Shown: positions 24,273 to 33,013 of the stretch, one piece after another | Numbering within the stretch: position 1 is the stretch's first letter | Layout: the number at the start of each line of letters is the position of its first letter | Source of the DNA: SAR324 cluster bacterium | GTDB taxonomy: Bacteria > SAR324 > NAC60-12 | Length of the DNA stretch: 39,889 bases | Assembly (NCBI GenBank): GCA_029245725.1 | Contig: JAQWOT010000390.1 | Location: forward strand, 1-39,889 | Direction of reading: 5' to 3' | Notes under the pieces: generated by a model | What the model was told of the DNA's origin: nothing | Seen by the model: only the letters and a program-made list of their open reading frames with translations | Databases searched by the model: none | Made by a program: the position numbers and the translations under genes

Positions 24273-25093
24273 TGAGTCACTCCCTCCAGGTTGGCTCCCT
24301 TCATCAGAGTCCCCTGCGTCTCGGCACCAGTCAAGTTACTGCCCTGCAAATCTGATTGCAGAAAGCTGGCTTTGTTGAGCTTAGCATTCGTAAATACTGC
24401 TTCCTTACCATTCACATCGCAGATCAACGCATCTTCCAGATTGGCTTCGTTGAATTGTGCTTGAAACAGCTTTGCCTTGTAGAAATTGCTACCCTTGAGC
24501 ATCGCTCTATTGGCTGAGACGACTGTTAGATCACAGAAGCTGAATGAGGAATTAGCAAGCACTGCCTGCTCCAAAGATGCCGCTGTCATTAAGGAACCCG
24601 TGAAGTCTGCCTTGGTAGCCATCAGTCCTTCGGCTTCCACCAATGAGAAGTCACAGAGTAGGAACTTGCCCCGCATCAGATAGGCTCCGTTCAGCCGAGC
24701 TTGGGAAAAGCTCGCTAACTCAGCATTCACCTCAATCAGAATCACTCGTTCCATCCTGGCGCCGCTGAAGTCGGTACGCACCAGTGATGAGGAACGGAAA
24801 CTTGTCTCACCCAAACTGGAATTCTGAAGATTGGTACCGTCCAGATCGCAGTTCTCCAGCGCAGCTTCACGCATGCTCGCCCCACGCATATCGCAACCAC
24901 CGAGGATACAAGCCTCAAAACGAACTGCGTCTAGTACAGTGCTCAAAAAAGTGGTGTCGTTGAAGCGGCATCGTCGAAACACACCACCTGCCAGAGACAT
25001 CCCATCCAGCTTTAGGCTACTCAGGTTCAGATCACGCAGGGGTTCCCGACGACGGATTCGGCGTTCAATTTCATCTCGGTTGATATCCGCCAT
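24269..25093 (-). CDS. Pentapeptide repeat protein
   Basis: A 274-residue protein made largely of A(D/N)LXX pentapeptide repeats from about residue 20 to the end, for example LDGMSLAGGVFRRCRFNDTT, CDLDGTNLQNSSLGETSF, and KASFLQSDLQGSNLTGAETQ. Such repeats fold into a right-handed quadrilateral beta-helix that may mimic DNA (as in Qnr/MfpA) or serve as scaffold. Nothing shows DNA gyrase protection here. The N-terminal 20 residues are polar and basic (RRIRRREPLRDL). There is no signal peptide. It lies 3 bases after the DUF342 gene and overlaps the secreted gene by 4, so these three are one transcriptional unit. Confidence 0.9.
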   Translation of the reverse strand: MADINRDEIERRIRRREPLRDLNLSSLKLDGMSLAGGVFRRCRFNDTTFLSTVLDAVRFEACILGGCDMRGASMREAALENCDLDGTNLQNSSLGETSFRSSSLVRTDFSGARMERVILIEVNAELASFSQARLNGAYLMRGKFLLCDFSLVEAEGLMATKADFTGSLMTAASLEQAVLANSSFSFCDLTVVSANRAMLKGSNFYKAKLFQAQFNEANLEDALICDVNGKEAVFTNAKLNKASFLQSDLQGSNLTGAETQGTLMKGANLEGVTQ

Positions 25094-25096
25094 GGC

Positions 25097-26716
25097 TCAC
25101 TCCTCCGGCAAGTCGATCAAGTACTTCTGGTAAAGTTCCAGAACTGGTTCGTAGGGCCGTGTCTGCACGCCATTCTGAGAAAACTGATAGGCCATCCCTT
25201 CTGCATCACTAACCAGATTGAATCTTGTTCGGCGTACAAAGATTGATGTTCCAGCGATAGCTTTGCCTGTCAGAATGACTGCACCTCCATCCATTTGCTC
25301 ACTGATATCGCTAATCCGCTTGAAGCCTCTGATCTCTCGCATGTAGCGATGAGTCTTGCTCACCTTTTGGGCTATTTCCTCTCCAAGAGGAGCCAGGTCT
25401 TTCTCATCATTTCCAGTAGGCTTCCCTTTACCCCAACGACGCACGATCGAATCCACTTCTTCACGTTCTTTACTGAAGTCCGCAACCAGTGATTTGAGTT
25501 CATCTTCACGTTCTCGGATCCGCTTCCGCTCACTCAGTGAAATGCCAACCTCCAAGGTTGATTTCTTAGCTCCTTCCTGAGCTCCAACACTTGGAACCAA
25601 GACCACGTATCCCCCTTCAATCTTACTTCCAGCAACGTCTCCGTCCTTGTTCAGGATGCGCACACACTCTCCACCACTTACAGTCGAATCCGTGATATTC
25701 CCCAGCACAAACAGGTGCTCTCCAGCTGTGACAGTAGCCTCCATCAACTCATTAGCACTAAAGGAACCTCCCGCTTGAATCGTTCCTTTCAAAACATTCT
25801 GCTGTACATGTATGTCACTGGTCGCCCGCACCACCGACTGTCCAATGGAGCCACTGACCTCAATACGGAAGGCTTCCACGCGGCAACTGTCTCCAATGTT
25901 ACCCTTGACCTGCAAGACCCCGTCAAATCGAACAACACCCGCATGGATATTGTCGACTGTCTTGAGGTCATGAACATGGAGGGCACCATTGTGGTAGCAG
26001 ACCACTCCATCCTTATCAGCCACAATTTCGTTACGTGCCGTACCATAGCGTGCATTCTGTCCAGGCACCAATTGGCAGATACGTCCTGGAACGGCACTGA
26101 TCGCCCGTCCCTTGACAGAGTATCCATCATCACCATCGGTCGGTGCGTATACGCGTGCCAGGACTTGTCCAGCCTCAACCTTCTGCATCATCGGCACGGT
26201 ACGCAGATCAATCCCCGAAAGATCATCATAACCTGAGCGATCCATGAAAGTCAGTTCTGGGGTTCCGTTTGTACCGTTGCGAGCTCGGCCACCCTGAGCT
26301 ACACAGATGAAATCATAGTAGCTCTGCTCATCAATCATCTTCTGTACAGATGTCGTATTGAGGCCTTGCACTACGTCATGCTGCTCTAGAAAATGCTCGA
26401 CCTCCTCAATCATGACAGTTGCATCGTCCGCAGCTGGTGGAATCAAATTTAGAAATGCGCTCTGCTCATCATGACTGATTTCCACCTGCATCAAAAATTT
26501 GCCACTTGTCAGGTCACTGAGTTCCTCGAAGTTCCCTGTGCTCCGTTCGTAAATTTCTAGTAGGCGTTCCGGTAGATAGGGCACATCCATAACGTGCAAC
26601 TCACGCTGGATATCGTCCAAATTGGCGACTTCAGCCCCAACCAGCTGTGGTGGAACACGCAACAGCAACCGGTCATCAACAACTGCTAATTTGTAAAGTT
26701 CCTTCTTTTTTGCCAC
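25097..26716 (-). CDS. FapA (DUF342) family protein
   Basis: A 539-residue protein. The central part (about residues 165-390) is the FapA/DUF342 beta-helix. It includes GQVLARVYAPTDGDDGYSVKGR, EIVADKDGVVCYHNGALHV and a ladder such as VRFDGVLQVKGNIGDSCRV / IEVSGSIGQSVVRATSDIHV. Two helices with a coiled coil (RIREREDELKSLVADFSKEREE) and a short C-terminal strand region follow. DUF342 proteins are linked to flagellar or polysaccharide regulation and to polymer-binding at the membrane, but their exact role is unsettled. The start is GTG at 26716 and the ribosome site is weak. It lies 45 bases after rluB. Confidence 0.85.
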   Translation of the reverse strand: MAKKKELYKLAVVDDRLLLRVPPQLVGAEVANLDDIQRELHVMDVPYLPERLLEIYERSTGNFEELSDLTSGKFLMQVEISHDEQSAFLNLIPPAADDATVMIEEVEHFLEQHDVVQGLNTTSVQKMIDEQSYYDFICVAQGGRARNGTNGTPELTFMDRSGYDDLSGIDLRTVPMMQKVEAGQVLARVYAPTDGDDGYSVKGRAISAVPGRICQLVPGQNARYGTARNEIVADKDGVVCYHNGALHVHDLKTVDNIHAGVVRFDGVLQVKGNIGDSCRVEAFRIEVSGSIGQSVVRATSDIHVQQNVLKGTIQAGGSFSANELMEATVTAGEHLFVLGNITDSTVSGGECVRILNKDGDVAGSKIEGGYVVLVPSVGAQEGAKKSTLEVGISLSERKRIREREDELKSLVADFSKEREEVDSIVRRWGKGKPTGNDEKDLAPLGEEIAQKVSKTHRYMREIRGFKRISDISEQMDGGAVILTGKAIAGTSIFVRRTRFNLVSDAEGMAYQFSQNGVQTRPYEPVLELYQKYLIDLPEE

Positions 26717-26761
26717 GTCAGTTTACAATCAAGATAGGGAAGAGGCGAATTGTGTGATTCA

Positions 26762-27526
26762 CTAACTAGGATTACCAGCAAGATCGAGCAGTTGCTGGCG
26801 TTCTTCCTTGGAGAGAATCCGATGTTCTCCAGGTCGTAAGGTCCCCAGATCAATACTGCCAATCCGAAAGCGCTTAATCTTGAGCACCGGATAGCCCAAT
26901 CCAAGGAACATTTTCTTAATTTGCTGGTTTGTGCCTTCGTGAAGAATCACTTCCAGCCAGGTTTTGCCATTACGCTGATGAAGAATTTTGCTCTGGACTG
27001 GCATGTGAGAGCGTCCATCAATCACAGGTCCGCGACGCAATGGTTCCATATCTGAAACCTGGATCAGACCGCGTACTTTCACGAAGTAACTCTTAGCGAT
27101 CTTGAAGCGCGGATGCATAATGCGGTGAGCAAATTCACCATCGTTTGTAAGTAGCAGCAATCCTTCTGCGTCGTAATCCAGACGACCCACCGGGAAAAGG
27201 CGCTGCGACTTGCGGGGGAAGTAATCAACGATCGTTCGCCGACCTTCCGGATCGCTCAGAGATGTGATGCAATTCTTGGGCTTGTAGAGTGCGTACACCT
27301 TGCGCTGTCCGACTTCTGGAAGCCGAACCTTCTTTCCGTCAACCACCAAATGGTCCCGACCTGGGACCATTCGTTGACCCAACTCCGTGACTGTTTGACC
27401 GTTGAGGCTAACTATGCCCTCAAGAATCATCTTCTCTGCAGCTCGTCTGGAAGCGATACCAGCCTGGGCCATCACTTTCTGAATTCTAACCGCAGCATTC
27501 TCAACTACTAGAGGAAGACTTGTCAT
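26762..27526 (-). CDS. rluB: 23S rRNA pseudouridine synthase, RsuA/RluB type
   Basis: An S4-domain pseudouridine synthase. From ATG 27526 it has 254 residues. The S4 RNA-binding domain (VRIQKVMAQAGIASRRAAEKMI...) is first, then the catalytic domain with GRLDYDAEGLLLLTNDGEFAHRIMHP, the Asp being the nucleophile. It isomerises one uridine in the 23S large-subunit RNA (E. coli RluB modifies U2605). The RsuA/RluB/RluE subtype is indicated by the S4 and GRLD form; exact site is inferred. A longer frame from 27628 would overlap the coding end of rnc by 98 bases with basic low-complexity residues, so 27526, 4 bases after the rnc stop, is preferred. It is co-transcribed with rnc. Confidence 0.88.
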   Translation of the reverse strand: MTSLPLVVENAAVRIQKVMAQAGIASRRAAEKMILEGIVSLNGQTVTELGQRMVPGRDHLVVDGKKVRLPEVGQRKVYALYKPKNCITSLSDPEGRRTIVDYFPRKSQRLFPVGRLDYDAEGLLLLTNDGEFAHRIMHPRFKIAKSYFVKVRGLIQVSDMEPLRRGPVIDGRSHMPVQSKILHQRNGKTWLEVILHEGTNQQIKKMFLGLGYPVLKIKRFRIGSIDLGTLRPGEHRILSKEERQQLLDLAGNPS

Positions 27527-27530
27527 GCTT

Positions 27531-28262
27531 CTAGCTTGCGGAGGACGCTTGGTCAACGAGGGTTTCGAGAGCTTGCTGGGCCGCTCGCTGACCCGCTTGT
27601 TTTTTGCTTTTACCTGTTCCACGACCATATACTTTCTGTTCTACCAAGGCTGCCATCTCGAACTCTTTCTGATGATCAGGTCCGGTCTGGTGCATCAACT
27701 CATAAGTAACCAGTACACCAAAGTGCTTCTGGACATATTCCTGTAATTCTGACTTAAAATCCCTCACAGCGACATCTTCGACCCGACCCGGCAACACACT
27801 GCTGAAGAGTTTGTAGACGATTCGCGTCACCTCTTGCAGTCCCTGCTTTTCTCGGCTATCCAAATAGATCGCAGCAAAAAGTGCTTCGACGGCATCTGCC
27901 AACAGTGATGCTTTCTCACGCCCGCCCGTCATTTCTTCACCTTTGCCCATCAGTAGAAACTGGCCGAGCTCCAGCGAGTTTGCAATCCGGCGTAACCCAC
28001 TCTCGTTCACCAGAGAAGCACGCAATTTCGAAAGACCACCTTCCGACAACTCTGGGAATCGATCCATCAGCAATTCACTTATCAGCAGATCTAGTACCGC
28101 ATCTCCCAAAAATTCAAAGCGTTCATTGTTCTGTTGAGGACTCCTGGCGTTGCCATCGTGAACACAAGATTTATGAGTTAGTGCCTGCTTCAGCAGTTCA
28201 GGTCTGCTGAACTGATAGCCGAGTCGATCACAGAGTTCTTGCGTTGGAGCTTGGGGTGGCAT
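27531..28262 (-). CDS. rnc: Ribonuclease III
   Basis: A 243-residue endonuclease that cuts double-stranded RNA, processing the rRNA precursor and regulating mRNAs. The catalytic signature NERFEFLGDAVLDL is at residues 46-59, with the acidic residue pair further on (KASLLADAVEALFAAIYLD). The C-terminal double-strand RNA-binding domain follows (FKSELQEYVQKHFGVLVTYELMHQTGPDHQKEF; GKSKKQAGQRAAQQAL). The tail ends SSAS. Its neighbours rluB and nusB are also RNA-related, which makes an RNA-maturation cluster. The start ATG is at 28262. High confidence. Confidence 0.96.
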   Translation of the reverse strand: MPPQAPTQELCDRLGYQFSRPELLKQALTHKSCVHDGNARSPQQNNERFEFLGDAVLDLLISELLMDRFPELSEGGLSKLRASLVNESGLRRIANSLELGQFLLMGKGEEMTGGREKASLLADAVEALFAAIYLDSREKQGLQEVTRIVYKLFSSVLPGRVEDVAVRDFKSELQEYVQKHFGVLVTYELMHQTGPDHQKEFEMAALVEQKVYGRGTGKSKKQAGQRAAQQALETLVDQASSAS

Positions 28263-28348
28263 TCCGATCTCCTGAACGATTCACTTTTGGTGATGGAGGG
28301 AGTCCTAAGGCAGGTCAAGGATACCAAGCTGACACGGCAAGAGTGCAC

Positions 28349-28657
28349 TCAGCGCGGTCGCTGGCACCAAACTCGAACCGTCTGGGGACTATACATCCCG
28401 AGCGTCAGATAGTGAAAGGCTCCATCTGCGGCTGTCTGTTTCACTTCCGTCTGGGAGACTCCACCCGGACAGACAGTGCGCAGGGCACGCGCTTCTTCCA
28501 ATTCGGTCGTCGCAAACAAGGTACTGATCTGGCTTACCACGGCATCGGGCTCAGGAGGTTGCTCACTAGCTTCCAAATAGAGATGAGTTTGATAGCAGCC
28601 GCTGGTACCCAGCATCAAGATGACACTGAAGATTGTGGTCTGTTTTGCATTGACCAT
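28349..28657 (-). CDS. Bor/Iss-family lipoprotein-like protein
   Basis: A 102-residue outer-membrane lipoprotein candidate. The type II signal ends at LGTSGC, giving Cys21 as the lipid site. The mature part ends with the pattern ARALRTVCPGGVSQTEVKQTAADGAFHYLTLGMYSPQTVRVWC. The CxGG, the QTxxDGxxxxLTLGxYxPxxxRVxC run and final cysteine are typical of Bor/Iss (phage lambda Bor and relatives). Those proteins sit in the outer membrane and are linked to serum or stress survival. A longer frame to 28822 would run through a region that is coding for tatD on the other strand, so ATG 28657 is preferred. Upstream of rnc by 86 bases. Confidence 0.75.
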   Translation of the reverse strand: MVNAKQTTIFSVILMLGTSGCYQTHLYLEASEQPPEPDAVVSQISTLFATTELEEARALRTVCPGGVSQTEVKQTAADGAFHYLTLGMYSPQTVRVWCQRPR

Positions 28658-28727
28658 GTGAAGATGATCTTTGTAACGTGGGAAGCCTATTTGACTAAAA
28701 ATTTCCATCCTAGTGATCTTCCCTGTG

Positions 28728-29492
28728 ATGACAAGTTTTATCGATACCCATTGCCACCTGGACAAGCTCGCACTTTCTTTACCAGACGCCCTTACACAAG
28801 CTAAGGCCGCCCAAGTGAACAAATTGTTGACGATCTCAGTAGATTCAGAATCAATCAGCTTTGTGGCTGAGACAGCAGCAAATCATGAGGAGGTCTATGG
28901 AGCTCTGGGCATCCACCCGCATGATGCCGGTCAATACAATGATACTATAGCAGAGCAAATTCGTGGCCTAGCCAATCGGACAGAAATTGTTGCTGTCGGA
29001 GAAACTGGCCTCGATTACCACTACATGTATGCAGAGAAAGAGGTTCAACAAGCTGCCTTTACCGCCCAATTACAGCTTGCTGAAGAACTGCAACTTCCGA
29101 TTGTCCTTCATAGTCGTGAAGCAGAAGATGACACCATGGAGCTTCTGCACAAGTACCCTCCCAGTCGAGGTGGAGTGGCTCACAGTTTCACTAGTTCTGC
29201 CAAGATGGCTCATCAGTTGGTAGAAATGGGTTGGCTGCTGGGAGTCAATGGCATCGTCACCTTTCGAAATGCCCAAGAGCTGCGAGACACTCTGAAGCAA
29301 GTCCCCTTGAGTCATCTGATTTTAGAAACGGATTCTCCTTTTCTCAGCCCTATTCCCCATCGAGGCAAACCCAACGATCCTTCTCGTATTCCCATTGTAG
29401 CCAGCTTTCTCGCAGACTGGCTAGAGATCCCCATTGAACAACTTGCAGAAGAAACCAATGAAAATGCTCAGCGTCTCTTCGCTTTCTCTTAG
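28728..29492 (+). CDS. TatD family metal-dependent deoxyribonuclease
   Basis: A 254-residue TIM-barrel hydrolase of the TatD family. The metal residues are visible: DTHCHLD near the N terminus, the Glu in VAVGETGLDYH, HSREAEDD, AHSFTSS and ETDSPFL (the last catalytic Asp). These nucleases act as 3'-5' exonucleases on DNA in repair and quality control. The frame could open five codons earlier at GTG 28713, but ATG 28728 gives the natural start MTSFIDTHCHLD. The gene is divergent from the Bor-like gene with 70 bases between the starts. It overlaps the beginning of the next gene by about 35 bases, so the two are probably in one operon. Confidence 0.93.
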   Translation: MTSFIDTHCHLDKLALSLPDALTQAKAAQVNKLLTISVDSESISFVAETAANHEEVYGALGIHPHDAGQYNDTIAEQIRGLANRTEIVAVGETGLDYHYMYAEKEVQQAAFTAQLQLAEELQLPIVLHSREAEDDTMELLHKYPPSRGGVAHSFTSSAKMAHQLVEMGWLLGVNGIVTFRNAQELRDTLKQVPLSHLILETDSPFLSPIPHRGKPNDPSRIPIVASFLADWLEIPIEQLAEETNENAQRLFAFS

Positions 29493-30741
29493 AGGTACCC
29501 GCTTCCTGCTTGGTCTATTCGGAGCCTTTCTACTTGGGGCAACTCTGGTACATGCTGCACCCTATCTAGTGGTCTCTGGCGATTTGCGTGGTGAGATCAA
29601 GCCTTGTGGCTGTGCAGAGGAAGGAGATATGGGTGGACTCCAGCGTCGAGGGACTGCACTGAGTAATTGGCGCTCAGAACACTCAGATTTGCTGTATCTG
29701 GATTTGGGCAATAATTTTCCCGAGCCCTCTGCTCAGGGAAAGCTGAAATTAGACTTGATTCAACAGGCGCTGAAACTACTAAAACCAGCTGCTATTCTTC
29801 CAGGACCTCACGAATGGAACTATGGTCAAGTAACCTGGGATACTTCCTTGCCCTATTTGCTCAGCAACGCTATCGATTTACCTTGGTCTCAGGTCATCAG
29901 TCTGGACATTGGTGGAGAGCGTTGGGAGATCTGGGGCTACGTCACACCCAATTTGCTCTACCAGAACGAAAATGATCTACCTAACGTTGTTCCGGTCAGT
30001 GATGCACTGATTCAACAGTGGCAATCCCAGAGCAAACCAGGAACCAAGCGATTGCTGCTCTTCCGAGGTACATCTTTAGAAGCAGATAGATTTCTGCAGA
30101 GCGATTGGTTCGATCGAATTCTTGTTGGTAGCACCAACGATGATGAGTTGAATCAGGTCACAACATTTACAACAGCAGTTCAGCCCTTGCAGATGATACC
30201 CACCAAAGGGCAGGGACTCTATCATGGCTTCTCTTCAAGTGATCAGTTAGATATTCGCTGGCTCCGTCTGGATACTGCTAATTGGGAACCCCTCACCCCA
30301 CTGTTCACAAACTATGATCAAGAGGTCAAACAATTATTCCTAAGTGGATTAAAGCGGATGGAGCAACTGCAACAGGAAACACAATTTGTTGGAGCTGCAG
30401 CTTGTACCACCTGCCATACTCAAGCTCATCAAAATTGGGAATCCAGTCGACACAGCCGTGCGTTAGCCACCCTGACAAGAGTGGGTAAGGACTTTGATCC
30501 TGAGTGCTTGCAGTGCCATGTTGTTGGGTTCCAAAAGAGAGGCTTTCTCAGCAATCAACTCACACCTCAACTTGCTAATGTTCAGTGTGAAAACTGTCAT
30601 GGATCTGCCCAAGAACACATCAAGAATCCACTGAACCACCCACCACTAGATGCCCGACAAGTCTGTGTGAACTGTCATGTCGGCAGCCATTCTCCCAGTT
30701 TTAACTTCTCGACTTACTGGCCTAAAATTCAGCACAAGTAG
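29458..30741 (+). CDS. Periplasmic calcineurin-like domain fused to tetraheme cytochrome c
   Basis: A protein of 427 residues with a signal peptide (hydrophobic GLFGAFLLGATLVHA). The N-terminal portion has YLVVSGDLRGEIKPCGCAEEGDMGGLQRRG. I recognise this CGC...GGLxRR pattern from metallophosphatase-like (5'-nucleotidase) domains. The usual catalytic His/Asp set is not fully visible, so activity is uncertain. The C-terminal part has four c-type haem motifs: CTTCH, CLQCH, CENCH and CVNCH. The haem domain resembles cytochrome c-554 (multihaem NapC/c554 group). It probably carries electrons in the periplasm. The start at ATG 29458 lies inside the tatD end; the TTG at 29434 is less likely. There is no dedicated partner enzyme nearby. 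Confidence 0.82.
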   Translation: MKMLSVSSLSLRGTRFLLGLFGAFLLGATLVHAAPYLVVSGDLRGEIKPCGCAEEGDMGGLQRRGTALSNWRSEHSDLLYLDLGNNFPEPSAQGKLKLDLIQQALKLLKPAAILPGPHEWNYGQVTWDTSLPYLLSNAIDLPWSQVISLDIGGERWEIWGYVTPNLLYQNENDLPNVVPVSDALIQQWQSQSKPGTKRLLLFRGTSLEADRFLQSDWFDRILVGSTNDDELNQVTTFTTAVQPLQMIPTKGQGLYHGFSSSDQLDIRWLRLDTANWEPLTPLFTNYDQEVKQLFLSGLKRMEQLQQETQFVGAAACTTCHTQAHQNWESSRHSRALATLTRVGKDFDPECLQCHVVGFQKRGFLSNQLTPQLANVQCENCHGSAQEHIKNPLNHPPLDARQVCVNCHVGSHSPSFNFSTYWPKIQHK

Positions 30742-30864
30742 ATTTCCTATTTTTGGCACACCCTCTGCAGGAAGTAGAAAAAATGATCGAAAACAAGCCC
30801 GCGGTTCGATCTTTAGATGCACGATTTCCCGGGTCCCTGACGTAAACCGAACAAGGAGGTTAGG

Positions 30865-31053
30865 ATGTCACTGACTTTGCGAGAGATGGTTGGCAAACTG
30901 GAAAGCCTGACGCGTCAACAACTGACGATATCACAAGGCTTGGATGTGCTGGAAGAGCAGGCCAAAACCTGCAACGAACTACTGATTATCAACGTGATGC
31001 GTGACGCATTTTACGAGACGATGTTGGAAGAACAATTAGTGAGTGGAGCTTGA
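30865..31053 (+). CDS. Small helical protein of unknown function
   Basis: A 62-residue frame opening with an excellent ribosome site (AAGGAGG, 5 bases before ATG 30865). It is highly helical, with heptad-like spacing (LREMVGKLESLTRQQLTISQGLDVLEEQAKT), and has two cysteine-free halves apart from a single Cys51-type residue (KTCNE). It might form a coiled-coil dimer. It begins 123 bases after the cytochrome gene; a 20-residue leader-like frame (MIENKPAVRSLDARFPGSLT) lies between at 30783-30845. No family was recognised. The ribosome site makes a real gene likely. Confidence 0.55.
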   Translation: MSLTLREMVGKLESLTRQQLTISQGLDVLEEQAKTCNELLIINVMRDAFYETMLEEQLVSGA

Positions 31054-31366
31054 AGTGTTAGTAGAAGGTGTGCTTGACGGAGGTTCTCATTCATTTGCTG
31101 GACAAATGCACCCAACTTGGCTCGCTGACCGAGATCAACGCTTTGTTCAGTCAATTACAAGAGATAGTTCTGATGCCGTCGGTATTGGAATGATTGATTG
31201 CTTTGATATAGCTAGTGAACAGAAATTTGAGTTTGAATCCGTTGTTCTCTGCATCAACGGATAATCGGTCTCACTGAGAACCTTGTTCCACTGAAAATGT
31301 AAGTTTGCGCAGCCGATTCTGGTCGAGGTTCACTTCGTTAGGTAAGTGTACAGATAGCCAGAATTA
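31054..31366. other. Intergenic region between the small helical gene and the outer-membrane gene
   Basis: About 310 bases in a convergent gap. A plus-strand frame (31043-31264) overlaps the previous stop and a minus-strand frame has several stops. Neither shows a family or ribosome site, so I do not call a gene. No hairpin of terminator strength was seen by eye. Confidence 0.4.
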
Positions 31367-32335
31367 CTAGTAGAAGGTGTAGGTGATCGCTGCTCTCATC
31401 AACACCCCACGTAAGTGAACACGTTCTGGCACTTCTGTTGACATGTAGAAAGCATCAAAATCTTCTTGAGGAATTGGACCCATTCCACCCGCGAAGGGAT
31501 TATCAATTACCTCTGCTTCCCCCGTAAATAAAAAGTCTAGATTGAAGCCATAATTTTCTCCATTCACAGCTAGACCAGCACGCTGAAAAAATGTTGTTCC
31601 CTGTGAAGCACTCAATTCAGAAACAGCTTCACCTCCCAAGCCATAAGTATCCCCCCAAATTACTGGATCACCAAGAAGAGCGGTTTTTCGAATTCCTGCC
31701 CTGAGAGTACTCTCAATGCGCATCAATCCAATGCCAAAGAAAATATCAGTACTTCTTGGCTCTGGCATTCCAGTCAAGTAAACAGAACCTCCAAAAATAT
31801 AGTAGTGGGAACGCAGTCGAATCAGTGGATAAATCGCACTATTGTTTTCTTTCTGTGGATTTTTCCCTGATTGATCCGTTAGATAGGTCTGGGTATAGCC
31901 TCCCATTACACTAACTGCAGATTCAGCGAAACCAAGTTGGAAAGGAACAATATATTCGATTGAGAAGGGAGGTAAGCTATGAAGAATTTGTTCAACCTCA
32001 CTTTCCACTTTTTCATGACCGTCAACGTCTCCACCCATTAACAACATCTTCTCGTAGTTCCAATCTACCGACAGATTCCGAGCTCCACTTCCCCCATCAA
32101 ATCCTCTGAATCCGGTCATTTGGTAGAAAACATGATCTTTTCCTTCCCGGAAAGTCAGCACATCGAATTCAAAAAAACTCAATCGATAGATGCCACCCAT
32201 ACTACCAGGTTGAGCCTGCTGGTTCTGCTGTTGTTGCTCTTGTTGCTGGGCAGAAGCTAACCCAATCATCATACCGATCAGGCAGGTGAAGGATACCAGA
32301 ACTTGCCGCAGCATTTGGTAGAGTGAAGACAGCAT
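31367..32335 (-). CDS. Outer-membrane beta-barrel-like protein
   Basis: A 322-residue exported protein. The signal peptide (core VLVSFTCLIGMMIGLASA) is followed by a Gln-rich linker (QQQEQQQQNQQAQPG). Alternating strands follow, for example IYRLSFFEFDVLTFR, IEYIVPFQLGFAESAVSVMGGYTQTYL and RAGLAVNGENYGFNLDFLF. It ends in AAITYTFY, with an aromatic last residue in the style of BAM substrates. The strand number is low for a porin and fits an 8 to 12-strand barrel. Function is unknown. It lies 616 bases downstream of the HAD gene start and 19 below its end, in the same direction. Confidence 0.65.
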   Translation of the reverse strand: MLSSLYQMLRQVLVSFTCLIGMMIGLASAQQQEQQQQNQQAQPGSMGGIYRLSFFEFDVLTFREGKDHVFYQMTGFRGFDGGSGARNLSVDWNYEKMLLMGGDVDGHEKVESEVEQILHSLPPFSIEYIVPFQLGFAESAVSVMGGYTQTYLTDQSGKNPQKENNSAIYPLIRLRSHYYIFGGSVYLTGMPEPRSTDIFFGIGLMRIESTLRAGIRKTALLGDPVIWGDTYGLGGEAVSELSASQGTTFFQRAGLAVNGENYGFNLDFLFTGEAEVIDNPFAGGMGPIPQEDFDAFYMSTEVPERVHLRGVLMRAAITYTFY

Positions 32336-32354
32336 CGTATTTGTCCGTCAGGAT

Positions 32355-32951
32355 TTAGGGGACTTTAGGAAGGGACTTTAAAACTTGTTCCCAGTGCTTG
32401 GCCCGCTGAATCGTTGGATGGTCAAAATCCTGATTAAACGGTCGGCTCATCAACCAAACCCAAGCCTCGGGAAAGCTCTCTTTCACATCAACACAGTTCC
32501 GTGGGTGATCATCCACGAATAGGATCTGTTCTCCATCCTGAACCAGATCAGCAATCACCTGAGATTTTGTACGTGGTGGTTGCTCATTGAATGAGAGAAA
32601 TCCACCTGGGTGCACTGACTCAAAGTGGTATCCCACTTGGCTTAGATTCTCGCGTCGAGCGTCCATATGTTCAGGCGGAATGTTGGTCACGAAATGCACG
32701 GGATATGCCCCAAAAACCTCGTTAAACCTAGGTGCAGGGACTAAACTTTCCAACTCTCGAAAGGCATTACTGTTGACAAAATACTCCCAACCTTCGAGTT
32801 GCTGTTGTTCCGTCAGAAGTTCGCTGAAATCCCAACGGGTAGTTTGAAAATTTTCGGGGAGATCCAGTTGAAAGTAAGCACTAATCACCCGTAGATAAGC
32901 ACTCTCAAAATCCAACACCACTCCGTCTACATCAAAAAAACAACGTAACAT
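32355..32951 (-). CDS. HAD-superfamily phosphatase
   Basis: A 198-residue HAD hydrolase. Motif I is DVDGVVLDFE (catalytic Asp7 and Asp9, near the N terminus). Motif II is FVTNIPP. The final acidic motif is LFVDDHPRNCVDV, with paired aspartates that hold magnesium. The cap helices (residues 20-85) suggest a small C1 cap. The substrate is unknown. Start chosen at ATG 32951 because a GAGGAGG ribosome site lies 8 bases upstream. A longer frame reaching 33050 overlaps the dynamin-like gene and encodes a polar non-family stretch. Confidence 0.8.
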   Translation of the reverse strand: MLRCFFDVDGVVLDFESAYLRVISAYFQLDLPENFQTTRWDFSELLTEQQQLEGWEYFVNSNAFRELESLVPAPRFNEVFGAYPVHFVTNIPPEHMDARRENLSQVGYHFESVHPGGFLSFNEQPPRTKSQVIADLVQDGEQILFVDDHPRNCVDVKESFPEAWVWLMSRPFNQDFDHPTIQRAKHWEQVLKSLPKVP

Positions 32952-33013
32952 CCGTGAAGCCTCCTCATCCGATTGATTTTGAAATTTTTGGGACTGACTC
33001 TTTTCTAGCAAAG

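Noticed and set aside
27527-27628. Longer N terminus for the pseudouridine synthase
   Set aside because: It would overlap the end of rnc by 98 bases and adds a Lys/Arg-rich stretch unlike the S4 start; ATG 27526 fits better.
31043-31264. A 73-codon plus-strand frame overlapping the small helical gene
   Set aside because: GTG start without ribosome site, no family pattern, and overlap with the preceding stop.
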